The notes under the pieces: model-generated
Told to the model about the DNA's origin: nothing
The model's database searches: none
The model's input: the letters and a program-made list of their open reading frames with translations, nothing else
Program-made: the position numbers and the translations under genes
Source of the DNA: Scleroderma bovista
Lineage: Eukaryota > Basidiomycota > Agaricomycetes > Boletales > Sclerodermataceae
DNA length: 64,000 nucleotides
Assembly: GCA_037178675.1 (NCBI GenBank)
Contig: JAYMGJ010000016.1
Coordinates: 1-64,000, forward strand
Reading direction: 5' to 3'
Shown here: positions 9,171 to 20,705 of the stretch, piece by piece
Position numbering within the stretch: position 1 is the stretch's first letter
How the letters are laid out: every line of letters starts with the position of its first letter

Positions 9171-9830
9171 TGCAAGCTATGTGATAGCTTGGAATACTTT
9201 GGCATTGAAATCCCTCAGCACTTGTATGGTTGATTTCCCTGAACTGTGTGAGAGTGCAACATAGAGGTTGAACAGGCTAAGGCCCCCTGTAGGTGGTGTG
9301 TTGCTATATCCATTATAATGTATGGGATTGTTTGTGATTGATAGTCTGTGAATGCATATGCTGCTGTAATCAGAAATTGATGCCATTTGACCATTTGCTG
9401 TGGTTGGTTTCCATCATTCTTGACAACCCAGACTTGCATAGACTTGGTAACAAGTTCAATGAATATGACAACTGCCTCTAGATCTTTTAATGGTTTGGCT
9501 TGCAGTTGCATGTGCTCTAGCTTCACCAAGAGGTATAATGGTACATTCTTCAAGACCATGTCTCATTCCTCCTTTGAGTATGTTTTGTCAGGGTGCAGTA
9601 TTATGTCCATGATGGTTCCATGTGTGCTGTTGGTAATATCCTGGTCTGTCTCTACATTTGTAGTCACTATCACCTTCATGCCTATTGCTAGTTCCACCAT
9701 GGCTAGCAATCATTCTTGCTTGGACTTCTTGTTTGACAATCATCTGGCCAGTGGCATGCCCTTGGATGGTGTCTTCTGCATAGCAGATGAAGAGATCAAT
9801 ACTATATACTAGTTACTAGTGCTATGCATC
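9170..9830 (-). pseudogene. PIF1-like (Helitron-type) helicase, C-terminal relic
   Basis: Minus strand. Reading from 9830 leftwards gives LAIGMKVIVTTNVETDQDIT and THGTIMDIILHP, then VLKNVPLYLLVKLE, AYAFTDYQSQTIPYIIMDIA, and, in another frame, PPTGGLSLFNLYVALSHSSG with LLRDF-like residues. These are the C-terminal motifs (V-VI, ending with the VALSR box) of the PIF1/RecD2-type helicases carried by basidiomycete Helitrons. A TGA at about 9560, the frame change near 9330 and Arg-to-His in the VALSR box show that it is dead. No Rep domain is visible nearby. Confidence 0.8.
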
Positions 9831-10489
9831 TGATAGCCATCAGGTAATCAATTTAAGCAGTCCAAAGTGCATGCAGCAAGCAAGGGTTCTGCTGACGCAG
9901 GCAGCATTTCAAGTAGGACATAGGATCTCAAAATCTGACGTAGAATTGGAATAGCCTCGAGTGAGCCACTGATTCGGACCTCATGTGACCGGCCACATAG
10001 TTGATCCTCCCCCTCCTAAGAGCCTCTACAGTGGAGGGTGAGTGATGGGAGTGCCGGGCACAGTGTTGAAAGAGCACTGGCGCAGAGGGTGAGCGAGGTC
10101 ACCAACAATACATGGAAAGCCTTCTGGGAGGCTTGTTGAAGATGGTCCGTAGTTGTGCTAACCAAATTTGGATTTGTGAGGAGGTAGCGCCGAGGGAGGG
10201 TATCTGTTAGATAGGTTTCGCCCTGTAAAAAAACCCCATCAGGAGACCATGGGAACCTCTGGAAACTGGTGCCTAAGGTGCTACTGTGTATGTACGCTAG
10301 GAAGGCTTATGTAAGCCGCGCGGTCACGCGCCTAAGTACCTAGTAACGCGTGCTGGTTAATTTACAACATCGTCTTATGTCCAAATGTAGAGCCTGCCAA
10401 GCTCTTATTTGGCTGTATTTGTTTTGCCAGTCGCAAACCCATCTGCTTATATAATCGCTAATTCCCCTGACCAATTGAGTAAAAGGCCA
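9831..10489. other. stretch with no gene recognised
   Basis: I see no open frame with coding character and no repeat. A possible splice acceptor (TTTGTTTTGCCAG) at about 10418-10430 may belong to the MON1 gene, whose first exon is not identified. Confidence 0.35.
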
Positions 10490-12295
10490 ATGAACATGAC
10501 CTGCCACCATTCACGGGACTACTTCGTACTCACCGATGCCGGGAAGCCAGTTTTCACAAGGTACATCTCCACATATGCGCCCCAAACAGCACTGAAGCAG
10601 ACAGGAATCGATCGCTATATATACCAGCCAGAGGGAAGACGGAGACTCGGACACTTTGTCATCCACCATGGGCCTCGTTCAAGCGTTAGTATCGGTGTTC
10701 ATCGATGACAACGACAAACTGCGATCGATCAATTCTGGCGAGCTGAGGATCACGTTCCTCCTGCGGTCGCCGCTGTATTATGTATGCGCGTCGACCTGGG
10801 GAGAGCCCGAGTCCGTTGTGAGTTTTCTTATGTACACCTTCGTGGGTTGCAACTTATTTCGGACAAGATCCGGACGCATTTGGAGTATCTGCATCTGCAA
10901 ATCCTCAGTATCGTCACGGCCGCTCAACTTAGACGCATATTCGAGCGTCGCACGAACTTTGACTTGAGACGTCTTCTGAATGGTAAAATCGTGCATTCTG
11001 TGTGAATATCTGTATCTCAACGTATTGTCCCAGGTGCAGAGCCGTTCCTTTTCTCTCTGCTGGGGAGGTTAGAGTCGGACCTCTCCATGACTATGTCGTC
11101 GTTGCATTGCCTGCAGCTGGATCCCAGTTTGCGGACGCGAGTAGCCGATGCGTTAGTCCCCATCACGAAGATGAAGGCAGGTAAAGGAATAGCATTGAAA
11201 GAAGAGATATCTCACGTCTTTGCAGGATACATTGTACATTATACTAGTCGCGCGCGGACAAGTGGTGACACTTGTACGTCCGAGGAAGCACTCGATACAC
11301 CCCGCAGGTTTGGTATTTTTACCGTGTCGACTGGATTGGTAGTGATATTACTACATTCACAGATATCCATATACTTGTCAACACTGCACATGCACCGTCT
11401 ATATACAATTCGCCTGCATCTGCCTCTTGGATCCCGGTCTGTCTACCAAAGTACAATCCTGCGGGCTTCGTAAACGCGTACATATCCTTTTTGTGGAAGC
11501 CTGAACAGAACGAGGCGGAGACCCATCCGAACAACGGTGTCCACGACGCAGAAGGTGCATCGTCCTGTAGCAGAGAGGATGAGCGCCCCTCGAATCCACA
11601 ACCTCACGTTGTTCCTGATACGAGTATATGTCTTTTATGTATCAGTGGTGGCGGTGAGTTTGAAACCATGCGCAGCTGGTGCGATTCCGTTGCTCAGGTG
11701 CATCTGATGTTCATTCGATCGATGCCCATTCACTGACGGTTTCCCGCAGAAGCTGAAGAGCCAGGGTATTCTTACCGCCATCACCGATGCGATGGATACC
11801 GGAAAGGGGCAATATTCAGTATCGCAGCTTGGAATTCCTGGGTTGCGCCACTTTGTGTATAAATCACGGCCTCATGTTCAAATTACGTTTCCGATATTCG
11901 AGGATCCCTATGATACCACAGATGAAAAACGGAGGTTCGTCGTGCGTCGTTAGGGCCGGCCTCTCTGAATTCTGTCTGCAGACTCGTCCTGATGTATCAG
12001 AATCTGTACGATGCGATCCATGCGAAATCGGGACAGTGCGGGTCACTCAAGATGCAGTGTGTGCGGACAGACAAAGAGACTGTGATGGGCTGGGTGGGGT
12101 TTCCGTTGTGACTGTCACTGATCTTGATCGGACGCTGACGAAGACCCGCTATAGATTACCCAGCCGTTTGAATTGTATATCGCCTTATCACCAAGGCTGC
12201 CCAAGGCTGCGGTTATTAACGCGGCGAACGCCGTCACGCGGTGGGTAAAGAAGGAGGAAAAGACACTGTTCTTGAGGGATGCGCCTATGTTTTGA
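10490..12295 (+). CDS. MON1: vacuolar fusion protein MON1
   Basis: MON1 joins CCZ1 to form the guanine nucleotide exchange factor that switches on Rab7/Ypt7 on late endosomes, vacuoles and autophagosomes. Exons by splice consensus: 10490-10560, 10628-10817, 10868-10982, 11034-11176, 11226-11307, 11363-11697, 11750-11934, 11982-12093, 12155-12295; they sum to 458 codons. Diagnostic parts: DYFVLTDAGKPVF (first longin strand), FERRTNFDLRRLLNG, PSLRTRVADALVP, VRPRKHSIHPADIHILVNT, ISGGGEFETMRSWCDS, and a C-terminal VTRWVKKEEK helix. The fourth intron begins with GC, not GT. The N-terminus is short: most fungal MON1 proteins have 100-200 more residues. The ATG at 10490 is the first in frame, but an upstream exon is probable. 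Confidence 0.88.
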
Positions 12296-12416
12296 ATGCT
12301 CGGTATTCGTAATGGTTGTAATATGTAAAACGTACGTCTCCGGGGCAGGCCCGAGGATGTCACGTGATCAACGGCAGTAGTGAACGCGAACAACTTTCAA
12401 TTTGAGTCCTGTATCT

Positions 12417-12939
12417 ATGTTTTCATTGAGACCCTTGTCGGACAGTGTCGTGCGGCACTGCGCGAGGTCTGTGCACAATGCACCAGCTATTCGGTCGCTG
12501 CCAGAGCCAAGGGGTATGCCATCGTCGATCTAATAGAGCCATAGACTCACCGGGCAGTGATCAGGCAAAATTGGTACGCCGGGTGACTTCTTGAAGGCAA
12601 TCGGACGCGGGTCGGAGAAGAAATTGTCGATGGACAACTGGGAAGCGTTTTGGCGGACAAAAGGATGGGAGCTGAAAGGAACCAATGTGCCTGTCAAGGA
12701 CCGGAGGTACGGGCGTGTCCCTGGAGACATTGTGTTTTCTGATCGGTGGGTTGTTGTCAGATACATCCTTTGGTGCATGGAAAAGTACAGGCAGGGGGTT
12801 CCAATCGAGCAGTTCGCGCACGAGTCCAAACCGAAGAAGAAGATACGCGGGTACATGGGCTACATTTCTGTGCTTTGCATTCGCTCACCATGCCCGCAGA
12901 TGGGGACCGGCAGTGCAACACGGCAAGCGAGTACGGTAG
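12417..12939 (+). CDS. small mitochondrial ribosomal subunit protein mS41 (IGR motif, Fyv4-like)
   Basis: Exons 12417-12513, 12565-12706, 12761-12850 and 12900-12939 sum to 123 codons (122 residues). The product opens with an Arg-rich, acid-poor leader (MFSLRPLSDSVVRHCARS) that fits a mitochondrial targeting peptide. The IGR domain follows: TPGDFLKAIGRGSEKK, WEAFWRTKGWELK, VPVKDRRYILWCMEKYRQG. It ends with a basic tail (PKKKIRGWGPAVQHGKRVR). The family (yeast Fyv4) is a component of the mitoribosomal small subunit. It lies 121 bp after the MON1 stop on the same strand. Each intron is 45-55 nt; a read-through frame exists but would add unrelated residues. Confidence 0.85.
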
Positions 12940-13218
12940 ACTGTAACTAGCTATGAGAGACAAAGGAGATGCGGCTCGGCGAGGCCCGTTGGTTGTCGGA
13001 CTTAATGGGAACCCTTTTACGGAGTCACGCTGGCGTTGCTTTGACCGTCCGTTGCTTTTTGTGTCGTTGCCGCGCCGAGTCTTGGGGAAGCGAGTGCAAC
13101 AAGGCTGCCTCGAGTTGTGACTGCGAACGAGGGTGACACAACGCGGTCGGCAAGCCATGAAAGAAAGACAACTCTATTTAACCCCCACCGCGACGGACGC
13201 CCTCCTATCTCATCTGCC

Positions 13219-14399
13219 ATGACTCTCTACCGTCGCCAGTCCATGGCCCAGCTCTACGAGAAGCTCCGCGCCCAGGACGACGACGACGACATGGCCTGGC
13301 TCGCCCAGTTCACCCCAGAGGAGAAGCCCGACTCCCTCTGCATCCCCGCTCCAAGCCCTTACCTATCTTCTCTGTCGTCCGCCTCGACATCCTCCCCGTC
13401 GACAGGGGGCTCCCACGCGGCCGATCGCGTCAACGATGCTGCCTCCACCGACACCAATGACGATGTCCTTAGCTCAGATTCAGAGTCGGAAGCCGAGCCT
13501 CTCCATTTGGGCTTGGACTTTGACGATCCCGCCTGCGGGCAGCCGTCGTGTCCTCCTTTACTTTTGTAAGTCATGCAACTCACTTCTGTACACCAAAGGT
13601 CTTACTTCTCGGTAGCCAGTCAGACGGCGTTGGCGATCTCACGGAGTCGCCTTTCATCCCCCCTGTCGAATACAAAGACCATCCCTCCTCTATTGCTTGT
13701 GCAACAGTGACTTGTCAGCCCCCGGGTCCTTCTGCCCTTGCAAATTCCCCATTCCTCCTTCCCTCCCCATCACCAGCCTTGCGTCCTTCGCGCTCTCAAC
13801 GTCCTTCATCTGCCAGCCACGCGTCAATTGCTTTGCCCGACATCCAGGCCGATACCGAAAGCGACGGAAATGCGACGGATGACGAGTACGTCCCCTCGTC
13901 CTCCCTTAATCCCGGAAAGCGACGCCGGTCCACTCGCTCCATGGCCGCTGCGCCTCTCACTCTCGCTGCATCTGAAAATGCCAGCGTAGGATGTGCTCCA
14001 CACCCATCCAAACGCCCCCGCTCGTCCCCCCCTTCTCGCAACGTTCAGGCCGTTCCTGGCACGGTCTCCGCTGCTTCCCAAAAGAACAATCCCTGGGCTT
14101 GTCCGTACTGCAAGTGGGTCCAGCGCAACCATCGCACTCCCGATCTCAAGCGCCATATCCGCACCCATACGCGTTTCGGGCGTCCTGCCCAGTGGGTCTG
14201 CTGTGGTGTGCCCCTGAAAGACGCGGGAAGATACGACCTCCCAGAAGACGCCGCGCCATATAACTGGCAGGGCAAAATGATGATCGGGGGTTGTGGAAAG
14301 GAGTTTAGCAGGCGCGATGCTCTCAAACGCCATCTCGACAACGAACACATCACTTGCGTCGGCGATATGAACGCTTTTGCCACATCTTACGAAGACTAG
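13219..14399 (+). CDS. C2H2 zinc-finger protein, probable transcription factor
   Basis: Two exons, 13219-13565 and 13616-14399 (377 codons). I chose the ATG at 13219 since translation from it gives a compact start; an in-frame ATG at 13117 is possible. The N-terminal 250 residues are acidic and Ser/Pro-rich (DDDDDMAWLAQFTPEE, SDSESEAEPLHLG) with a basic patch (PGKRRRSTRS), as expected of an activation region plus nuclear signal. The C-terminus has one clear finger (CPYCKWVQRNHRTPDLKRHIRTH shortened: CPYC...HIRTH), then a CC pair and a second finger (GGCGKEFSRRDALKRHLDNEH-type). This split architecture is common in agaric regulators. Target unknown. Confidence 0.85.
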
Positions 14400-15094
14400 A
14401 CGCGCGGTGCGCACGTATGAAAGCCTAGCTTTGACTTTATGGTGAGCCCTTGTTACTGGTCGTCTTGGGATGTGGATTAATCTGGTCGTCTAGAATCTTT
14501 CCCATGATATATTCCATCCACATGTATCCGCTAGCCGTAGGATACCACACGGACAACTTACACCCACGGTGTATCATACCCTAATTCTTCCCCATGTAAC
14601 TGTCTCATTTCTTCCTTGAGTACCACTCGGAGTAATAATGTAATCTGTGTGAAGCGTATGAGAACACATCCATCAATGTGTGCATTGTCCAACCATCCTA
14701 CTAGTGCATTTCCAAGAGATTGGCACGAACTATGAGGTACAACCCAGTTAACTCTTGGGGGTGGTTGCAAATTGGGCATACTGCAATGCATGTGTTTACC
14801 ACCTAGTATTTGTCATAGGAACCATACTTATTCTAACTTACCTATAGAACTCATCTTCCTAATTACATTGATTACAATGTGTCTTACCTGGCATACCATT
14901 GTGCAGAGTCAATAGTAGGTCCAAATTTTTGAATTCCAGCAATCCTCAATGAGATATTGGTCTTTGTTTGACACTGGTTGATTTATTATGTGCAACACAA
15001 GAAATGAGAAGAAACAGAAAGGTCACTGTAATGGCAAAAGTTCAAATTACATGCAACATAAGAATGTGAAGTAACCAATAGCTCTCCCAGATAC
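14400..15094. other. intergenic stretch between zinc-finger gene and NLR, nothing recognised
   Basis: AT-richer than the genes beside it. Carries 3' flanks of two convergent genes. The 77-codon minus-strand open frame at 14558-14791 has no recognisable motif. Confidence 0.35.
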
Positions 15095-18000
15095 TTATTT
15101 ATCCTTAGCATCAGATGTGTAACATTTATGCCAAGCAAGGCCATGAGCCATTTTGCTCAAATCAAGCTCAGGATTACCCCTTGGGATTACCAGATGTGTC
15201 CATGGGGTATAGAGAAAAGATTTATGGTATGAAGGAGGCACCCACAGCAACAGTTGCCCATTTGGGCCCACAATCCAGCCATCATTCTGCAAATGAATCA
15301 GGTCTCGGCAGTCCCCTTTGACATGGGACATGTCAACAAAAAGACTCTGAGCATCATGTAGTGCATGTGCAGCTGAAGATGAGAAGTGGATTGGTGAGAG
15401 TGTACTTGAGAGGGAATTTATATTTTGCTCTCCACCTGTCTGTGCATCCCAAATTTGGATTGTGCTATCCCAAGAACCTGACACAATGTACCTTCCATCT
15501 GGTGAGAATGCAACTGACTGGACTGAGTCTGTGTGCCTCTGGAGGGGGTTGCCCACCTGGTCTCCTGTCAGTGCGTCCCAAAGTCGGATTGTGTTATCCA
15601 ATGAACCTGACACAATGTGTCTTCCATCTGGTGAGAATGCAACTGTTATTACTGAATTTGTGTGCCCTTGGAAGGGGGTGCCCACCTGGTCTCCTGTCTG
15701 TGCATCCCAAAGTTGGATTGTCTTATCCAAAGAACCTGACACAATGTACCTTCCATCTGGTGAAAATGCAACTGACTGGACTGAGTCAGTGTGCCTTCTA
15801 AGGGGGTTTCCCACTTGTCTGCCTGTCTGTGCATCCCAAAGTCGGATTGTCTTATCCAAAGAACCTGACACAATGTGCCTTCCATCTGGTGAAAATGCAA
15901 CTGAAAAGACTGGGGAGGTGTGCCTTTTGAGGGGGATGGCCCCATATGGCACCTGACCACCTGTCTGTGCATCCCAAAGTCGGATTGTGTTATCCCAAGA
16001 ACCTGACACAATGTACCTTCCATCTGGTGAGAATACAACTGAGTTGACTGAGGAGGTGTGCCCTTGGAGGGGGTTACCCACCTGTCCACCTGTCTGTGCA
16101 TCCCAAAGTCGGATTGTCTTATCACCTGAACCTGATACAATATGCCCTCCATCTGATGAGAATGCAACTGACAAGACTGAGGAGGTGTGCCCTTGGAGGG
16201 GGTTGCCCACCTGGTCACCTGTCTGTGCATCCCAAAGTTGGATTGTGGCATCCCAAGAACCTGACACAATGTACCTTCCATCTGGTGAGAATGCAACTGA
16301 CAAGACTGAGGAGGTGTGCCCTTGGAGGGGGTTTCCCACCTGGCCACCCATCTGTGCATCCCAAAGTTGGATTGTGTTATCCCAAGAACCTGATACAATG
16401 TGCCTTCCATCTGGTGAGAATGCAACTGACAAGACTGAGGAGGTGTGCCCTTGGAGGGGGTTTCCCACCTGTCTGCCCATCTGTACATCCCAAAGTTGGA
16501 TTGTTGTATCCAAAGAAGCTGAGACAATGTACCTTCCATCTGGTGAAAATGCAACTAAAAAGACTGAGGAGGTGTTCCCTTGGAGGGGGTTACCCACCTG
16601 TCTACCTGTCTGTGCATCCCAAAGTCGGATTGTCTTATCCAAAGAACCTGACACAATGTATCTTCCATCTGGTGAGAGAGCAACTGACAAGATTGAGGAG
16701 GTGTGCCCCTGAAGGGGGTTGCCCACCTGTCCACCTGTCTGTGCATCCCAAAGTCGGATTGTCTTATCCACAGAACCTGACACAATGTACCTTCCATTTG
16801 GTAAGAATGCAACTGACAAGACTGAGGAGGTGTGCCCTTGGAGGGGGTGTCCCACCTGGCCACCTATTTGTGCATCCCAAAGTTGGATTGTCCTATCCAA
16901 AGAACCTGACACAATGTGCCTTCCATCTGGTGAGAATGCAACTGAGTTGACTGAGGAGGTGTGCCCTTGGAGGGGGTTTCCCACCTGGTCACCTGTCTGT
17001 GCATCCCAAAGTCGGATTGTGGCATCCCAAGAACCTGACACAATGTACCTTCCATCTGGTGAGAATGCAACTGACAAGACTGAGTCTTTGTGCCCTTGGA
17101 AGGGGTTGCCCACCTGTCCACCTGTCTGTGCATCCCAAAGTCGGATTGTGTTATCCCGAGAACCTGACACAATGTACCTTCCATTATGTGAGAATGCAAC
17201 TGTGTTGACTGAGTCTGTGTGCCCTTGAAGAACCTGTTGATTCCTGGGCCAGTCATCCTGTTGTCCCTCAGTAACTTGAGCAGTTCTTGCAAACTTTTCA
17301 ATCAATGATCTTGCCAACATTGACTTTAATGGTGAAAATGGCAATGCTGACAAGTACAGGTGTGGTGTGCTTTTGTCAATGATCCTAGCAAAGTTCTGCA
17401 CAAATTTGATCCCATCCTTGATGAACACCAACAGTTCTTCATATGCCATTCTTCTCTGCTAATTCAATGTTACTGGGATGACATCCCATATTATAGTACA
17501 TGAATAAACTCACCTGCAACCATCCCTCAGCAGAGGTCAGGGCCCAATAGGCTTCCCCAATCAACTTTGATACCCCAAGGACCTCCAACCAAAATAGCAT
17601 CTGCTCTCCAGTGACAAGCCTCCTCACTAATTGTGCCAGGTCTGGATCAAATGCTGCACCCTGGAGGTGGGTTGCCCAGAATCGACATGAATAGAACAGA
17701 TGTGGCAGAATGTTTTCTTGGACCCTCTTTTCCAAGTCTACCACCTTTAAATTGGATATGTATGATGTTTCCAGTTTACAGATATTGAAATGAAGGCCAG
17801 TTTGCATGACAGAAAGCGAGGCGACAGCAAGATCTCGATGTGCATCACCCTGCTGAATAAAGAACTCTCCGCTTCGTTTTTCATCGAGCAAAAAGTCATA
17901 GAACGAGGCATGCAGGGGGCGGACAGGAGTAGATACCTCATTAGCACCAGCAAGCAGTGATGCCATGAAGTTGAGGATGAATCCTACGGGATAGCGATCA

Positions 18001-20262
18001 TCCTCCCGAGGAAACCTGTCACGCATAAAGTCCAATGCACTGATAGGGAGCGGTTCCTTCAACCATAGGATCTGTCGCATGACCGAACGAAATACTCGGC
18101 GCTCCTCGGACCCTCTGAAAAGATCCTTCAAAAATGTGGTATAGATTTCGTCGAGAAGAGTGCTTCCATCGCCAGGAGCATGAGACATAATTTCATGGAA
18201 ACGGTCCTTCGGGATCACTCCGACTCGGGGGGATATGAAGTCACATGCCAGACGTGCCCATTCGAACACACCACCTGATTTCGCGGCGAGCTGTTTGAAG
18301 TTTTCGTCGGAGAACGTGTCACGAAGACTCTTCAGACGGGTAGAAACATAAAGACGAATGTCGCGCATAGTCAACTCCGTATCAATGGCATCGAGCGACC
18401 TGGCATAGATATGTGGACTAGTGTTTAATGCCTCCCCAATGTCCACGAGTGGCCGAGAAGTCAGGAGAATCCGGATATTGGCTGGAAGATCCGCACCGTA
18501 TGCAGCAAGGACCTTAAGAATAGTCGCCCTCGTGTGCACTACACCACTCTCATCCAAAGCATCAATGACCACCACGATATTTCCAGTAGAGGAACCTTTC
18601 AATTGGGAAAGGGGTTCGAGAATGAGCTTTTTCCAATGTGCTGCGATGTCTGCCGTGTTCGTCAATGAACGGTTGTTGGTCGTCACCTCAACCAGAATCG
18701 GTCGCAAACGGAGGTCCCGATCAGCCAAATCACGCGCGATGGTCGGGAAGAGCTTCATATGGAGCTGGTCGTGCCGTCTAACGCGACTGAAGCAGAAGCA
18801 CGATCCAAGCATGCCGAGATTCTGGGCTTGCAGAGCAATCGTGTGCGCGATGGCCGATTTCCCCTTTCCAGCCTGTCCGTAGAGCCAAAAGATGCGCGGT
18901 GTAGCAGCGTCTGCGTTGTTGATCCAATCAACGATTTCATTTAAAATCTCGATTCTTGTGCCATCTAGGCACTTCTTCGCATCATTCAGCCCGGCTCTGT
19001 CCGCACAAGCCAAGCAGTTTGAGCTAAGATCTTCGTAGATCTGTTTGATGCCATATTGGATATCTGGAATTGATCGATCTCGGAGCTCTTGCATCAGCTT
19101 CTCTAACTTCAGGTTATAGTTGGTGGCCTTGATCGTTGTCTCGTAGAGAACACTCTTGCCGAGCCACGACCCTGTGAATAGGTGAGCCTCACGAAGGCCA
19201 CAGGAGTAGGTGGTGTACAAAAAATTTTGGTCTCCGAGTACTTTGTGATAAACTGGGCGCATTCCTGTATGACTTGGGCGATCTCCACAAGGACGTCTTT
19301 CATAGCATTGATCTTCGATGAAGACCTGTTTTCCAGGATGAGCTCATAAGTTCGTTCAATTCCAGTGACGAGGCCTCCGATAGATGCGTCGAGACTCTCT
19401 TGCAACAGGATCAGCTATCCAGATTACTGTTAATCAAGGACATGGGGCATGATCGATGCATACCTTGGAGGCCCTGTTCAATGCACTCAGGGCCATTTGA
19501 GCGTGTGGATGGATCTATGCGTGATCATCAGTCAAGTTTGATCGTCTTCAATTGGGATAACAAACAAGTGTGATGCCATTGATGACCGTACTGAAAGTGC
19601 TAAGGGTTTGGCGATATCTAGTGTTGATGGCATCCAACTGGGTCATCGCAGTATCTACAAGTTCAACTGAATTACCAGCAATTTTCGCTGGGCCAGGAAT
19701 GGAGTCCATGTGTGCGTCCTGTGTGTTGCCAAGTACGATCGGAACAGGTTGGATATCGCCTGGTACCTGATAGAATCCATAAGCATCGGCAATGGATGTG
19801 ATGCACGTGCACGGACCTCGTGGGTAGCAGCAGCACGTCCCTTTCCTGTGGTTTCTCCAGGACTGGCGGAAGTGGAAGGTTTGAGTACAATGACCCTGAC
19901 GTTTTCAAGGTCAATCGCCATGGGCTGGATGTATTCGTTAGATTTAGACCCTTCAGATCCAGCTCGCGGATGCGTAGATAATGTCATACCTCTTGGAATA
20001 CAGCAGATGGTCCTTCGTTCCCCACTGAAGTGGCAGGATTAGTGACAAATGGCTCCTGTGATTTTGGTGGTCCCTCGGCCTCCTGCTGTCGTCTGCGCTG
20101 GGACCTGGCCAAGACACTTGTGCCCCCATAGGCCGAGGGAGTCGGGTAAGGAGAATACTGGAACGGCATCAGGGCCCCTCGCCGCCAGAATGTGCTGTGG
20201 GATTCGCATACCCTGCGTTGGCTAGATGAGCTGTCTGCAGTCTTGAGGGTTTCCTTAGGCAT
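15095..20262 (-). CDS. NACHT-WD40 NLR-type receptor with 14 near-identical WD40 repeats
   Basis: Minus strand. Exons read with confidence: 15095-17455, 17514-19171, 19219-19414, 19464-19514 and 19566-19766; the first exon probably starts at the ATG at 20262. One or more N-terminal exons between 19767 and 19990 are not resolved. A helical N-terminal part (PGPAKIAGNSVELVDTAMTQ, AQMALSALNRAS) precedes a NACHT NTPase with Walker A GQAGKGKSAI (about 18850-18880) and Walker B VVVIDALDES (about 18560). Fourteen 43-residue WD40 repeats follow (15440-17240), then a short conserved tail. This is the HET-E/HNWD plan, in which the repeats recognise a partner and NACHT drives assembly, giving non-self recognition and cell death. 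No HET domain is visible at the N-terminus; the effector part is of unknown type. Confidence 0.85.
15440..17245 (-). repeat. 14 tandem 129 bp WD40-coding repeats
   Basis: Each unit encodes QGHTSSVxSVAFSPDGRYIV followed by a variable x-D-x-T-I-(R/Q)-L-W-D block of 43 residues in total. Units differ mainly at a few codons; one unit (about 15,950) has three extra codons. Near-identity at the DNA level points to recent duplication and gene conversion. Confidence 0.9.
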
Positions 20263-20705
20263 CTCTGGAGTTATACGTTGAGGGGATGGTTTGGTTTACA
20301 ATTAGCAGGAGAGGGCAAAGGGAGAGAGCGACCGCAAGTCCACAGCAGTCCACAGCATGGTTCACAGCAAGCCATCCACATGTCCACGGGGATCCGGTCC
20401 GACACCGGCCAGAGAACCTCAAGTCGTTGCAGTCTACATAGCTACTGGACGTAGGGTAATAGAAGAGTCGGAGGTGAAACCTCTGGAGACCGAAACGATA
20501 AACATCGGTGTGGCTGAGCTGTGTCCCAACGTTGTGGAGGGAGAAACGTGATCTGCGAAGCTAGTGTTTGAACCAAACGCTGGACTTTGGGAGGAGCCCC
20601 TGGGAGAAGCCTACTTGGAGAAGGGACTTCCTAGTCAACTTGAAAGGTATGTATTTCCATTTTGTACGCATTTCCCATGCGTGACCACTGGCAAGCACCT
20701 TTTCG

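Noticed and set aside
13824..14414. 196-codon minus-strand open frame over the zinc-finger gene
   Set aside because: Antisense to the second exon of the C2H2 gene; its composition follows from the high-GC codon use of the sense strand, and it has no motif.
15361..17228. Long plus-strand open frames opposite the WD40 array (about 150-285 codons each)
   Set aside because: They are antisense shadows of the 129 bp repeats: each repeat keeps the opposite frame open, and the predicted products are just the same repeated Cys/Pro-rich peptide. The minus-strand WD40 frame is conserved and functional-looking.
20357..20551. 64-codon frame starting MVHSKPSTCPRG
   Set aside because: Lies in the short interval between the NLR and the CDC25-like gene, has no motif, and probably is 5' untranslated sequence.
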